Source of the DNA: VRUE01 sp963703895 | GTDB lineage: Bacteria > Actinomycetota > Thermoleophilia > Solirubrobacterales > 70-9 | Length of the DNA: 64,000 nt | Reading direction: 5' to 3' | Assembly: GCA_963703895.1 (NCBI GenBank) | Contig: CAVPFX010000002.1 | Location: 682,001 to 746,000 of the forward strand | Shown: in pieces, positions 33,596 through 41,591 of the stretch | How the letters are laid out: every line of letters starts with the position of its first letter | Position numbering within the stretch: the stretch's first letter is position 1 | Notes under the pieces: model-generated | The model's database searches: none | What the model was told of the DNA's origin: nothing | What the model saw: the letters and a program-made list of their open reading frames with translations, nothing else | Program-made: the position numbers and the translations under genes

Positions 33596-34381
33596 GTGAG
33601 CCGCGCCGCGGCGTTCTTTGATCTCGACAAGACCCTGATGGCGGGGTCGTCGGGGATGCAGTTCGCCCGCGTCGCGGCCCGTCACAAGCTGGTCAGCCGC
33701 CGTCAGCTGGCCAGCTGGGGCTTCGAGCATCTGCAGTACCGCTTGCGCGGGACCACCGACGAGCGAACCCGCGAGGTGCTGAAAGCCGCCCGCGAACTGA
33801 TCGCCGGGGTGCCGGCGCGCAGCTTCGAGCGGATGAACCCGGAGGTGATGGCGGCGATCCTGCCGCGCGTCTACCCGCAAATGCTCGACGAGGTCTACGG
33901 CCATCAGGACGCCGGCCGTCCCACCTTCATCGTCAGCGCCGCCGGCAGTGGTGTGGTCGAGCCGCTCGCCAACGTGCTCGGCATGGACGGCGGCGTCGGC
34001 ACCAGCTACGAAGTCGGTGAGGACGGTGCCCTCACCGGCCGCTTCGACGGTCCCTTCGTCTACGGCGAGGGAAAGGTCGAGGCGATGCGGATCTTCGCCA
34101 GCGAGCACGACATCGACCTCGCCTCTTCCTACGCCTACTCCGACTCGGTCTCCGATCTGCCGATGCTGCGCGCGGTCGGCAATCCGGTGGTCGTCAATCC
34201 CGACCCACCGCTGGCCGAGATCGCCCGCGACGAGGGTTGGCAGACGCTGCGCTTCGAGCGCCTCGGCCGGCGTCTGGTCGCGATCGCGGTCACCCTGCTG
34301 GCGACCGTCGCCGGTTTCGGCGGCTCGCGCATCGCCGCCCGCCGCAAGCAGCCACCCCGGCGCTTCACCGCTCGCCGCTAG
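33596..34381 (+). CDS. HAD-IB family phosphatase with C-terminal membrane segment
   Basis: A 261-residue protein starting at GTG 33596. FFDLDKTLMAGSSG is HAD motif I (nucleophile Asp), FIVSAAGSG motif II and YAYSDSVSDLPMLRAVG motifs III/IV, as in SerB-like HAD-IB enzymes. Residues ~225-245 (LVAIAVTLLATVAGFGGS) are a hydrophobic helix followed by a basic tail, so the phosphatase is probably anchored on the cytoplasmic face. Proteins of this class dephosphorylate lipids or small phosphomonoesters; substrate not determined. Confidence 0.87.
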   Translation: MSRAAAFFDLDKTLMAGSSGMQFARVAARHKLVSRRQLASWGFEHLQYRLRGTTDERTREVLKAARELIAGVPARSFERMNPEVMAAILPRVYPQMLDEVYGHQDAGRPTFIVSAAGSGVVEPLANVLGMDGGVGTSYEVGEDGALTGRFDGPFVYGEGKVEAMRIFASEHDIDLASSYAYSDSVSDLPMLRAVGNPVVVNPDPPLAEIARDEGWQTLRFERLGRRLVAIAVTLLATVAGFGGSRIAARRKQPPRRFTARR

Positions 34382-34383
34382 GG

Positions 34384-34426
34384 CTTGGCGAGTTAGGTCC
34401 CCCTGCGGGGCACGTAACTCGCCAAG
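34384..34426. repeat. Palindrome sharing TTGGCGAGTTA with the one at 11742
   Basis: Arms CTTGGCGAGTTA (34384-34395) and TAACTCGCCAAG (34415-34426), with an inner CCCC/GGGG pair, begin 3 bases after the HAD stop codon. The TTGGCGAGTTA arm also occurs in the palindrome at 11742-11778. Terminator or dispersed repeat. Confidence 0.55.
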
Positions 34427-34458
34427 GGGTTTGACTTCGTCGCGCCTAGACTGTGCGC

Positions 34459-36081
34459 ATGGCGATCGAGCCGCGCGAGAAGCCGGGCTACAAGGAGCGT
34501 GAGGCGGAGTTCTCGACGATGTCGGGGCAGCCGATCGCGCCGCTCTACGGCCCTGAGCACGCTCCCGAGAACCCTGAGGAGACGATCGGGGCGCCGGGCG
34601 AGTACCCCTTCACCCGTGGGCCCTACTCCTCGATGTACCGGGGGCGGCTCTGGACGATGCGCCAGTTCGCCGGCTTCGGCACGGTCGAGGAGACCAACGA
34701 GCGCTTCCACTACCTGCTCGACCACGGCCAGACCGGCCTCTCGACCGCCTTCGACATGCCGACCCTGATGGGCTACGACTCCGACCACGTCCGCAGCCTC
34801 GGCGAGGTCGGCCGCGAGGGCGTCGCCGTCGACACGCTCGACGACATGGAACAGCTCTTCGATGGCATCCCGCTCTGTGGCGTCACCACCTCGATGACGA
34901 TCAACGCGCCAGCCGCGATCCTGCTCGCCTTCTACGTCCTCGTCGGCGAGCAGCAGGGGGTGCCGCCGGAGAAGCTCGGCGGCACGATCCAGACCGACAT
35001 CCTCAAGGAGTACATCGCCCAGAAGGAGTGGTGCTTCCCGATCGAGCCGGCGATGCGCCTGGTCACCGACATGATCGAGTGGTGCAGCGAGAACATGCCG
35101 CGCTGGCACCCGGTCTCGATCTCCGGCTACCACATCCGCGAGGCCGGCTCGACCGCGCAGCAGGAGCTCGCCTTCACGCTCAAGGACGGCTTCACCTACG
35201 TCGAGCGGGCGCTCGAGCGCGGCCTCGACGTCGACGACTTCGCCCCCCGCCTCTCCTTCTTCTTCAACGCCCACATCGACTTCTTCGAGGAGATCGCCAA
35301 GTACCGGGCGGCGCGCCGGATCTGGGCCCGCGAGATGAAGGAGACCTACGGCGCCAAGCGCGAGGAGTCGATGCGGCTGCGCTTCCACGCCCAGACCGCC
35401 GGCGTCTCGCTGACCGCCCAGCAGCCGCTCAACAACGTCGTCCGCACCTCGCTGGAGGCCCTGGCGGCGGTGCTTGGCGGGACCCAGTCGCTGCACACCA
35501 ACTCCTTCGACGAGGCGCTGGCGCTGCCGACCGAGGAGGCGGTGCGGGTGGCGCTGCGCACCCAGCAGATCATCGCCCTCGAGTCCGGGGTCGCGAACAC
35601 CCCCGACCCCTTTGGCGGCTCCTGGTTCGTCGAGAAGCTGACCGACGAGATGGAGGAGGCGGCCTACGACTACTTCCGGCGCATCGACGAGGTGGGGGGG
35701 ATGGTCGAGGCGATCCGCCAGAACTTCCCCCAGCGCGAGATCGCCGACGCCTCCTTCCGCTTCCAACAGGAGCTCAACGACCGCCGCCGCATCGTCGTCG
35801 GCGTCAACGACTTCATCCAGGAGGACGAAGAGCCGACCCCGATCCTGCGCATCGACCCCGCGCTCGAACGCAAGCAGACCGATCGCCTCGCCGCGACCAA
35901 GGCAAAGCGCGACTCCGCGGCCGTCGACAGCGCCCTCGCCGAGCTCAAGCGGGCGGCCGCGACCGAGGAGAACCTGATGCCGCCAATCATCGCCGCGGCG
36001 CGTGCACGCGCCAGCGAGGGCGAGATGATCGCGGCGATGCAGGAGGTCTTCGGCACCTACACCGAGTCGCCCGTTTTCTAG
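34459..36081 (+). CDS. Methylmalonyl-CoA mutase, large (catalytic) subunit
   Basis: A 540-residue TIM-barrel subunit of an adenosylcobalamin mutase, without the B12-binding domain (that is encoded at 36886). FTRGPYSSMYRGRLWTMRQF, LSTAFDMPTLMGYDSDH, GGTIQTDILKEY, AMRLVTDMIEW, SISGYHIREAG and QSLHTNSFDEAL are family signatures. From memory of P. shermanii mutase, the Arg of AMRLV and His of GYHI sit at the substrate-carboxylate and base positions, favouring methylmalonyl-CoA over isobutyryl-CoA. It converts (R)-methylmalonyl-CoA to succinyl-CoA. Start ATG 34459; a GTG two codons earlier is possible. The split arrangement is archaeal-like. Confidence 0.93.
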   Translation: MAIEPREKPGYKEREAEFSTMSGQPIAPLYGPEHAPENPEETIGAPGEYPFTRGPYSSMYRGRLWTMRQFAGFGTVEETNERFHYLLDHGQTGLSTAFDMPTLMGYDSDHVRSLGEVGREGVAVDTLDDMEQLFDGIPLCGVTTSMTINAPAAILLAFYVLVGEQQGVPPEKLGGTIQTDILKEYIAQKEWCFPIEPAMRLVTDMIEWCSENMPRWHPVSISGYHIREAGSTAQQELAFTLKDGFTYVERALERGLDVDDFAPRLSFFFNAHIDFFEEIAKYRAARRIWAREMKETYGAKREESMRLRFHAQTAGVSLTAQQPLNNVVRTSLEALAAVLGGTQSLHTNSFDEALALPTEEAVRVALRTQQIIALESGVANTPDPFGGSWFVEKLTDEMEEAAYDYFRRIDEVGGMVEAIRQNFPQREIADASFRFQQELNDRRRIVVGVNDFIQEDEEPTPILRIDPALERKQTDRLAATKAKRDSAAVDSALAELKRAAATEENLMPPIIAAARARASEGEMIAAMQEVFGTYTESPVF

Positions 36082-36181
36082 TCCGACGTCTCGATTGGGC
36101 AGAGGGTGACTTGGCGGCAGCCTGCTTGACTACTTTGTGCGTTCCTGAATAGGCTCGCCCGCGATTTCCGATCCGAATGGG

Positions 36182-36574
36182 ATGGAGGCGCAGCAGGGTA
36201 TGAAAGCTATGTCCGTGAAAATGGGCGCGATTCTGATTGGGCTCCTCGCGGCTGCCCTGGTAGCGGTTGGGGTGTTCAGCGTCGTGCAGACAGATGACCT
36301 AGACAGCAAGGTGGACGACCTGGAAGCTCAGGTGACCGTCGTCGAAGGACAGACAGCGAAGCTCGCCAAGAGTACGGGCAGCGATGCCGAGGAAGAACTT
36401 CAGACCCTCGAATACAAGCTAAAAAAACTCGAAGCCTGCATCCCTGAGGTTCAGAACGAGATTAACGGCCTAGGTGTCGAAGTTGAAGCCGGGTTTGCCT
36501 ACATCGAAAACAATTCGCAGGTCTCTACCTATTGCCAATCCGTCGTATATCCGCAGAGTCAAGGAGATCGATGA
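36182..36574 (+). CDS. Small membrane-anchored coiled-coil protein
   Basis: A 130-residue protein: one transmembrane segment (ILIGLLAAALVAVGVFSVV, residues ~17-35), then a heptad-like coiled coil (LDSKVDDLEAQVTVVEGQTAKL ... LQTLEYKLKKLEAC, in parts) and a C-terminal Cys pair. N-in topology puts the coil outside the membrane. Codon use is visibly less GC-rich than in the flanking mutase genes (runs such as CTAAAAAAACTC), suggesting a later arrival. Its stop overlaps the next start (ATGA). No function recognised. Confidence 0.7.
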   Translation: MEAQQGMKAMSVKMGAILIGLLAAALVAVGVFSVVQTDDLDSKVDDLEAQVTVVEGQTAKLAKSTGSDAEEELQTLEYKLKKLEACIPEVQNEINGLGVEVEAGFAYIENNSQVSTYCQSVVYPQSQGDR

Positions 36575-36805
36575 AATGGCAACGCTGGCGATTCAACAAG
36601 CAGGCTCGGGGGGAGCATTGTGACCTTCTTGGTGGTGGCCGTCATCGTCGTCGGCTACGGCGCCGCGAAGTGGAACCTGATGAATCAGAGCAAATGCGTC
36701 CACTGCGGTCACGACAACGGCTTGACGGGAAGGCAGGCAGCGATCTGCCCGGCCTGCGGGAGAAACAAGACGATCTTCAATTCGAAGAAGGCACGAAAGA
36801 GTTAG
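36571..36805 (+). CDS. Membrane-anchored zinc-ribbon protein, probable frameshift in a G6 run
   Basis: The intact frame 36620-36805 (GTG start, 61 residues) is a transmembrane helix (FLVVAVIVVGYGAA) followed by a zinc ribbon, CVHC-N13-CPAC. A better start is ATG 36571: AAGGAG lies 4 bases upstream and it overlaps the previous stop as ATGA. Its reading, MKWQRWRFNKQARG, joins the TM frame if the G-run 36608-36613 has five rather than six Gs, giving a basic inside segment, TM helix and ribbon. Cytoplasmic or external ribbon side and function are unknown. Confidence 0.7.
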
Positions 36806-36885
36806 GCGCTCGCGGGCCAATCGGCTGGCCCGCAGAAGGGCGCGGACGGAGCCGAGCCAAGGGTCACCGCTAATCTTCCGCCCGC

Positions 36886-37305
36886 ATGAGTACCGCAACC
36901 GCCCGCAAGATCCGCGTCGTCGTCGCCAAGCCCGGCTTGGACGGGCACGATCGCGGCGCCAAGATCATCGCTCGCGCCCTGCGCGACGCGGGGATGGAGG
37001 TGATCTACACCGGCCTGCACCAGACGCCGGAGCAGATTGCCGAGACGGTGATCCAGGAGGACGCCGATGCGGTCGGCCTCTCGATCCTCTCCGGCGCCCA
37101 CATGACGCTGGTGCCGAAGGTGGTCGAGCTGCTCGCCGCCCAGGGGGTCGACGACGTCCTGGTCACGGTCGGCGGCACGATCCCGGCCGAGGACATCCCC
37201 GAGTTGAAGAAGCTCGGCGTCGCCGAGGTCTTCACTCCCGGGGCCGGAACCGACGACATCGTCGATTTCATCCGCGAGAACGCTTCCGAGCGCGACGACG
37301 TCTAG
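36886..37305 (+). CDS. Methylmalonyl-CoA mutase, small cobalamin-binding subunit
   Basis: A 139-residue flavodoxin-like B12-binding domain: KPGLDGHDRGAKIIARAL contains the D-x-H-x-x-G motif whose His is the lower cobalt ligand; GLSILSGAHMTLVPKVVELL and VGGTIPAEDIPELKKLGV complete the fold. It pairs with the catalytic subunit at 34459 to make a split mutase; the two are separated by two small membrane-protein genes. MeaB at 21615 would be its chaperone. Confidence 0.95.
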   Translation: MSTATARKIRVVVAKPGLDGHDRGAKIIARALRDAGMEVIYTGLHQTPEQIAETVIQEDADAVGLSILSGAHMTLVPKVVELLAAQGVDDVLVTVGGTIPAEDIPELKKLGVAEVFTPGAGTDDIVDFIRENASERDDV

Positions 37306-37381
37306 CCCCCCGCTGCGGGTCGCGGAACGGCTTTCTGCTGCGCCCGCTAACCTCCCGCCGCGCTACCTATAGATAGACTGA

Positions 37382-37397
37382 TTGACTGGTCAGTCAA
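37382..37397. promoter_or_regulatory. Palindromic operator TTGACT-GGTC-AGTCAA upstream of etfB
   Basis: A 16-bp inverted repeat 44 bases before the etfB start, right after a TATAGATAG stretch (37368-37376) that could be the -10 element. The form resembles TetR-family operators of fatty-acid catabolic genes (TGAC...GTCA). The regulator is not identified. Confidence 0.45.
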
Positions 37398-37440
37398 CCA
37401 ACTTGAGAACACAGCAGAACACAGCCAAGGAGGCTTGAAC

Positions 37441-38232
37441 TTGAAGATCTGCGTCCTGGTCAAGGAGGTTCCGGACGCCGCAGTTCAGAAGCGCATCGAC
37501 TCCAACACGATGCGCCTGGACCGCAGCGGCGAGAAGAACCTGAACCCCTTCGACACACACGCCATCGAGGCCGCCATGCAGATCAAGGAGGGCGGCGCGA
37601 TCCCGGTCGAGGAGGTCGTCGCGGTGACGATGGGCCCCGACTCCGCCGTCCGTGCCCTGCATAAGGCGGTCGCGCTCGGAGCGGACCGCTCCGTGCACCT
37701 CTCCGACGACGCGCTCAGCGGCTCCGACGTCTGCGCCACCGGCTACTCGCTGGCCAAGGTGCTCGAGTCCGAGAGTCCGGATCTGGTCCTGCTCGGACAG
37801 CAGTCCGATGACGGCGAGTGCTACACGATCGGCGCCGTCGTCGCCGACCACCTGAAGATGCCCTCCCTGACCCAGGTGATCAAGATCGACGTCACCGACG
37901 GCAAGCTGCGCTGCGAGCGCCAGGCCGAGTACGGCTACGACACGGTCGAGGTCGAGCTGCCCGCCGTGATCAGCGTCGGCGACGCGATCAACGAGCCCCG
38001 CTACCCGAGCCTGAAGGCGATCATGGGCGCCAAGAAGAAGCCCCTCGACGCCAAGGCGACCGGCGACGTCGGCATCGAAGCCGGCATGGTCGGCAGCGAC
38101 GGCTCCAAGACATCCGTTCTGGCCCTCAACCCGCCGCCCGCCAAGCAGGCCGGCGAGATCATCGAGGACGAGGACACCAACGAGACGGTCGAAAAGATCG
38201 TCGCCTGGCTCGACGAGAGGAAGCTGATCTAG
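37441..38232 (+). CDS. etfB: Electron transfer flavoprotein subunit beta
   Basis: A 263-residue protein. AAGGAGG (37427-37433) is 7 bases before TTG 37441, fixing that start rather than the TTG at 37435. MKICVLVKEVPDAAVQK, NPFDTHAIEAAMQIKE, ALGADRSVHLSDD, LVLLGQQSDDGECYTIGAVVADHL and RQAEYGYDTVEVELPAVISVGDAINEPRYPSL (in parts) are ETF beta signatures. With EtfA it accepts electrons from acyl-CoA dehydrogenases. Directly abuts etfA. Confidence 0.95.
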   Translation: MKICVLVKEVPDAAVQKRIDSNTMRLDRSGEKNLNPFDTHAIEAAMQIKEGGAIPVEEVVAVTMGPDSAVRALHKAVALGADRSVHLSDDALSGSDVCATGYSLAKVLESESPDLVLLGQQSDDGECYTIGAVVADHLKMPSLTQVIKIDVTDGKLRCERQAEYGYDTVEVELPAVISVGDAINEPRYPSLKAIMGAKKKPLDAKATGDVGIEAGMVGSDGSKTSVLALNPPPAKQAGEIIEDEDTNETVEKIVAWLDERKLI

Positions 38233-39207
38233 ATGGCAGGCATCCTGGTTTACGCCCTCCACGACGACGAGGGCAACTTCAACAAGAACTCGCTCGGAGC
38301 GATCTCCGAGGCCGCCAAGCTGGCCGGCGAAATCGGTGGCGAGGCGGCCGCGCTGGTCGTTGGCGACATCGCCGACGACGCCTGTGCAGGCCTCGGCAAC
38401 TGGGGCGCGGCCAAGGTCTACCGGGCCAAGGACGTGCCCGAGGGCCTGGCCCAGCCGATCGTCGACGCGATGGCCAAAGTCATCCAGGACGAGGGCATCA
38501 GTTACGCCCTCTTCGGCGGTGGCCTGCTCGGCTTCGAGATCGGCGCAGGCCTCACCGCCCGCCTCAATGCCGGCGTGACGATGGAGGTCACCGAGGTCAA
38601 GGTGTCCGATGGCAAGCTCGTCGTCGAGCGGCCGATCCTGCAGGACTCCCAGATCGCCGACGTCGGTTATGTCTCCGAGCCGGGAATCATCATCAGCCGT
38701 CTCAACGCCTTCGACGCCAAGGAGAGCGGTGGCACGGCCGAGGTCGTCGACGTCCAAGTCGAGCTCTCGCCCTGGTCCTCCAAGGCCAAGCTGGTCCAGC
38801 GCGGCGAGCAGCGCGGCGCCGACGTCAACATCGAGGACGCCGAGATCCTCGTCGGTGGCGGTCGCGGCCTCGGTGCCGCCGACGGCTTCAAGCAGTGCGA
38901 GGAACTGGCCGAGGCGATGGGCGGGGCGGTTGCCGCCACCCGCGCCGTGGTCGACGCCGGTTGGTATCCCTACGCGGCCCAGATCGGCCAGACCGGCAAG
39001 ACGGTCGCGCCGAAGCTCTACCTGGCCGCCGGCATCTCCGGCGCGATCCAGCACAAGGTCGGGATGCAGAGCTCGGAGAACATCCTCGCCATCAACAAGG
39101 ATCAAAACGCGCCGATCTTCGAGTTCTCGGATCTCGGCGTGGTGGGCGACCTGCACAAGATCGTCCCCAAGCTGACCGAGGCGATCAAGGCCAAGAAGGG
39201 CGGCTGA
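38233..39207 (+). CDS. etfA: Electron transfer flavoprotein subunit alpha
   Basis: A 324-residue FAD-binding subunit. The C-terminal FAD domain is clear: VGGGRGLGAADGFKQCEELA, GAVAATRAVVDAGWYPYAAQ, IGQTGKTVAPKLYLAAGISG and AIQHKVGMQSSENILAINKD. It starts one base after the etfB stop. The EtfAB dimer relays electrons from acyl-CoA dehydrogenase (26638) to the quinone oxidoreductase encoded next. Confidence 0.96.
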   Translation: MAGILVYALHDDEGNFNKNSLGAISEAAKLAGEIGGEAAALVVGDIADDACAGLGNWGAAKVYRAKDVPEGLAQPIVDAMAKVIQDEGISYALFGGGLLGFEIGAGLTARLNAGVTMEVTEVKVSDGKLVVERPILQDSQIADVGYVSEPGIIISRLNAFDAKESGGTAEVVDVQVELSPWSSKAKLVQRGEQRGADVNIEDAEILVGGGRGLGAADGFKQCEELAEAMGGAVAATRAVVDAGWYPYAAQIGQTGKTVAPKLYLAAGISGAIQHKVGMQSSENILAINKDQNAPIFEFSDLGVVGDLHKIVPKLTEAIKAKKGG

Positions 39208-39214
39208 CGTTTCC

Positions 39215-39238
39215 CCCGGGGGGCTTCGGCTCCCCGGG
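39215..39238 (+). terminator. UUCG-tetraloop hairpin after etfA
   Basis: A 10-bp GC stem (39215-39224 with 39229-39238, one G-U pair) closed by a C(TTCG)G tetraloop, 8 bases after the etfA stop. No strong U-tract follows, so it may be an mRNA stabiliser or partial terminator between etfA and the quinone oxidoreductase gene. Confidence 0.6.
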
Positions 39239-39274
39239 TGCCGTTTGTTCACCTGACGACGATTGGAGCATGCG

Positions 39275-40972
39275 ATGCCGGCTGTAGCACCGAGTGAGTT
39301 CCCGCCGCCGTTCGACCCGGCCGACGTGATCGGCCCGCCGACTGACGCCGAGGACGAGCGCATCGAGGTCGGCATCGCGATCGTCGGGGGCGGCCCCGCC
39401 GGGCTCGCCTGCGCCAACAAGATCATGCAGCTGCTCGAGAACGAGCCGGAGCTGACCGAGAAGCTCGGCGAAGTCCCGGTCGCGGTGATCGAGAAGGGCA
39501 AGGTCGCCGGCGCCCACCTGCTCTCCGGGGCGAACATGAAGCCCTCGGCGATGGAAGAGCTCTTCCCCGACCTGCCCAAGGAGGAGTGGCCGGTCTTCCA
39601 GGAGGTGACCAAGGACGCGGTCTACCTGCTCACCTCGAAGGCGGCGCTGCCGCTGAAGCCGATGCCGCCGAACTTCCGCAACCACGGCAACTACGTCACC
39701 TCGGTCTCGAAGCTGGGCCGCTTCCTCTCCGACAAAGCCGAGGAGGCGGGCGTCTACATCCTCTCCGAGACCGCCGCCACCAAGCTGCTGGTCGAGGACC
39801 GCGTCGTCAAGGGCATCCGCTCCGGCGACCGCGGTCGCGGCAAGGAGGGCGAAGAGCTGGGCAACTTCGAGCCGGGCTCAGACGTCGTCGCCAAGGCGAC
39901 CGTGCTCGCCGAGGGCACGGTCGGCCACCTCACCTACGCCGCCTACGACTACTTCGACATGAACGGCGCTGACCCGATGCGCTGGGAGCTCGGGGTCAAG
40001 GAGGTCTGGGAGATCGAGAAGCCGCTCGACCGGGTGATCCACACGATGGGTTGGCCGCTGCGCAAGTCGCCGCGCTACAACGAGTTCGGCGGCAGCTTCA
40101 TCTACCCGATGGGCGAGGACAAGCTCTGCATCGGCCTGGTCGCCGGCCTCGACTACACCGACGCGACCTTCTCGGTCCACGACGCCCTGCAGCTGCTCAA
40201 GACCCACCCCTTCATCAAGGACCTGCTCGAGGGCGGCAAACGAGTCGCCTGGGGCGCCAAGACGATTCCCTCCGGCGGCTACTTCGCGATGCCCAAGCGC
40301 CTCGCCGTGCCCGGCATGGTGGTCGCCGGCGACGCCGCCAGCATGGTCAACGTGCCGACCCTGAAGGGCGTCCACTACGCGATGCACGCCGGGATGTACG
40401 CGGCGGAGACGATCGTCGAGTCGCTCAAGCAGGACTCGGTCAACTTCGAGGCCTACGACGAGAAGGTCCACAAGTCGCTGATCGAGAAGGACCTCTACGA
40501 ATCGCGCAACATGCGCCAGCCCTTCTCCAAAGGCTTCTTCCTCGGCGGTGCCATGGCCTCGGCGATGACGATCACCAAAGGCAACTTCCCCGGCGGCCAC
40601 TGGAAGCAGGAGCACGACTCCGAGGTCGAGATGGAACTGGGCAAGGCCGCCGACATGTACGTCAAGCCCGACAACGAGCTCACCTTCGCCAAGCTCGACT
40701 CGGTCTTCCTCTCCGGCAACGCGACCCGTGACGACGCCCCCAACCACGTTCGCATCCAGACCAAGGTGCCGCGTGAGATCGCCCAGACCTGGGTCTCGAT
40801 GTGCCCGGCGCAGGTCTACGAGATCCCCGACGAGCAGCTCGAGAACGGGGCCGCCGAGGTGGACGTGCACGTGACCGCGTCGAACTGCGTGCAGTGCGGC
40901 GCGATCACCGCCAAGGGCGGTCGCCTGACCCTGCCCGAGGGTGGCGACGGGCCGCTGTACCAGGAGACCTGA
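39275..40972 (+). CDS. Electron-transfer flavoprotein:quinone oxidoreductase, one cluster Cys missing
   Basis: A 565-residue ETF-QO. FAD motif IAIVGGGPAGLACANK; GAHLLSGANMKPSAMEELFP; GGSFIYPMGEDKLCIGLV; and PTLKGVHYAMHAGMYAAE are family hallmarks. The C-terminal ferredoxin-like part has MCPAQVYE (Cys510) and NCVQCGAI (Cys538, Cys541), but Ile544 stands where the usual CxxCxxC places the last [4Fe-4S] ligand. The start ATG 39275 is chosen because TTGGAG lies 6 bases before it. It passes electrons from ETF to membrane quinone. Cluster type is uncertain because of the missing Cys. Confidence 0.93.
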   Translation: MPAVAPSEFPPPFDPADVIGPPTDAEDERIEVGIAIVGGGPAGLACANKIMQLLENEPELTEKLGEVPVAVIEKGKVAGAHLLSGANMKPSAMEELFPDLPKEEWPVFQEVTKDAVYLLTSKAALPLKPMPPNFRNHGNYVTSVSKLGRFLSDKAEEAGVYILSETAATKLLVEDRVVKGIRSGDRGRGKEGEELGNFEPGSDVVAKATVLAEGTVGHLTYAAYDYFDMNGADPMRWELGVKEVWEIEKPLDRVIHTMGWPLRKSPRYNEFGGSFIYPMGEDKLCIGLVAGLDYTDATFSVHDALQLLKTHPFIKDLLEGGKRVAWGAKTIPSGGYFAMPKRLAVPGMVVAGDAASMVNVPTLKGVHYAMHAGMYAAETIVESLKQDSVNFEAYDEKVHKSLIEKDLYESRNMRQPFSKGFFLGGAMASAMTITKGNFPGGHWKQEHDSEVEMELGKAADMYVKPDNELTFAKLDSVFLSGNATRDDAPNHVRIQTKVPREIAQTWVSMCPAQVYEIPDEQLENGAAEVDVHVTASNCVQCGAITAKGGRLTLPEGGDGPLYQET

Positions 40973-40981
40973 GTCCGCGTC

Positions 40982-41533
40982 CTAGTCGTCGTCGCAGAGC
41001 GCTTTAACGCGCGAGGCGACGACGCCGTAGAACTCCGAGAAGGGCTCGAAAGCGATCGGAGTGGTCGAGCCGCGGAAAGCGAAGCTGGTGCCGCATTCCT
41101 CGAAGAAGTACGCGATTCGATCTTCTCCGGCGGCGTAGTAGACCCAGCGGATCGCTGAGCGTTTCCCGAGCTTGACTCGCTTGAGGCTGCGTTCCTTGTA
41201 TTTCGGCAACGCGTTTACCTGGATCCGGGACAGTTCGGCCGCGGCCATCGGTGGGGGCGCGCCCTCGGCGGGCCGCGAGTCGATGATCAGTTCGGAGCTG
41301 TAGCTCGCCGGATCGTGCCAGACGGTCTCGAGGTAGCTCCCGACTTTGCGGTCGCTCACCCCCAGGGTCCAGCCGGTTTCGGCGTCGTATTCCTTCTGGT
41401 GGTAGAGCGGCGGTTCCGATTTGGGCCGCGGGCCCTCGGCGGTTGCGTCAGATGACCCCCCGTCCCCGCAGCCAGCCACGAACAGCAGCGCGGAGAGAAG
41501 CAGGGTGACGCGGACGAGGTTGATGTTGATCAT
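40982..41533 (-). CDS. Hypothetical lipoprotein
   Basis: From ATG 41533 (a TTG at 41566 is possible) the 183-residue protein has a lipoprotein signal: INLVRVTLLLSALLFVAGC with lipobox FVAGC. The mature part is Ser/Asp-rich for ~20 residues, then a compact domain with WTLGVSDRKVGSYLETVWHD and AIRWVYYAAGEDRIAYFFEECG. No family recognised. Expected on the outer face of the membrane. Converges on the ETF-QO gene with a 9-bp gap. Confidence 0.72.
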   Translation of the reverse strand: MININLVRVTLLLSALLFVAGCGDGGSSDATAEGPRPKSEPPLYHQKEYDAETGWTLGVSDRKVGSYLETVWHDPASYSSELIIDSRPAEGAPPPMAAAELSRIQVNALPKYKERSLKRVKLGKRSAIRWVYYAAGEDRIAYFFEECGTSFAFRGSTTPIAFEPFSEFYGVVASRVKALCDDD

Positions 41534-41591
41534 CAAGTTTTTAATAGTGACATGAGATCGAAGCATTGGCGCGGCGGCCCGCCGGGCGTCG

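Noticed and set aside
37390..39612. Long minus-strand open frame opposite etfB and etfA
   Set aside because: Overlaps two textbook ETF genes; its sequence is simple repeats of Asp/Gly/Leu/His with no family features.
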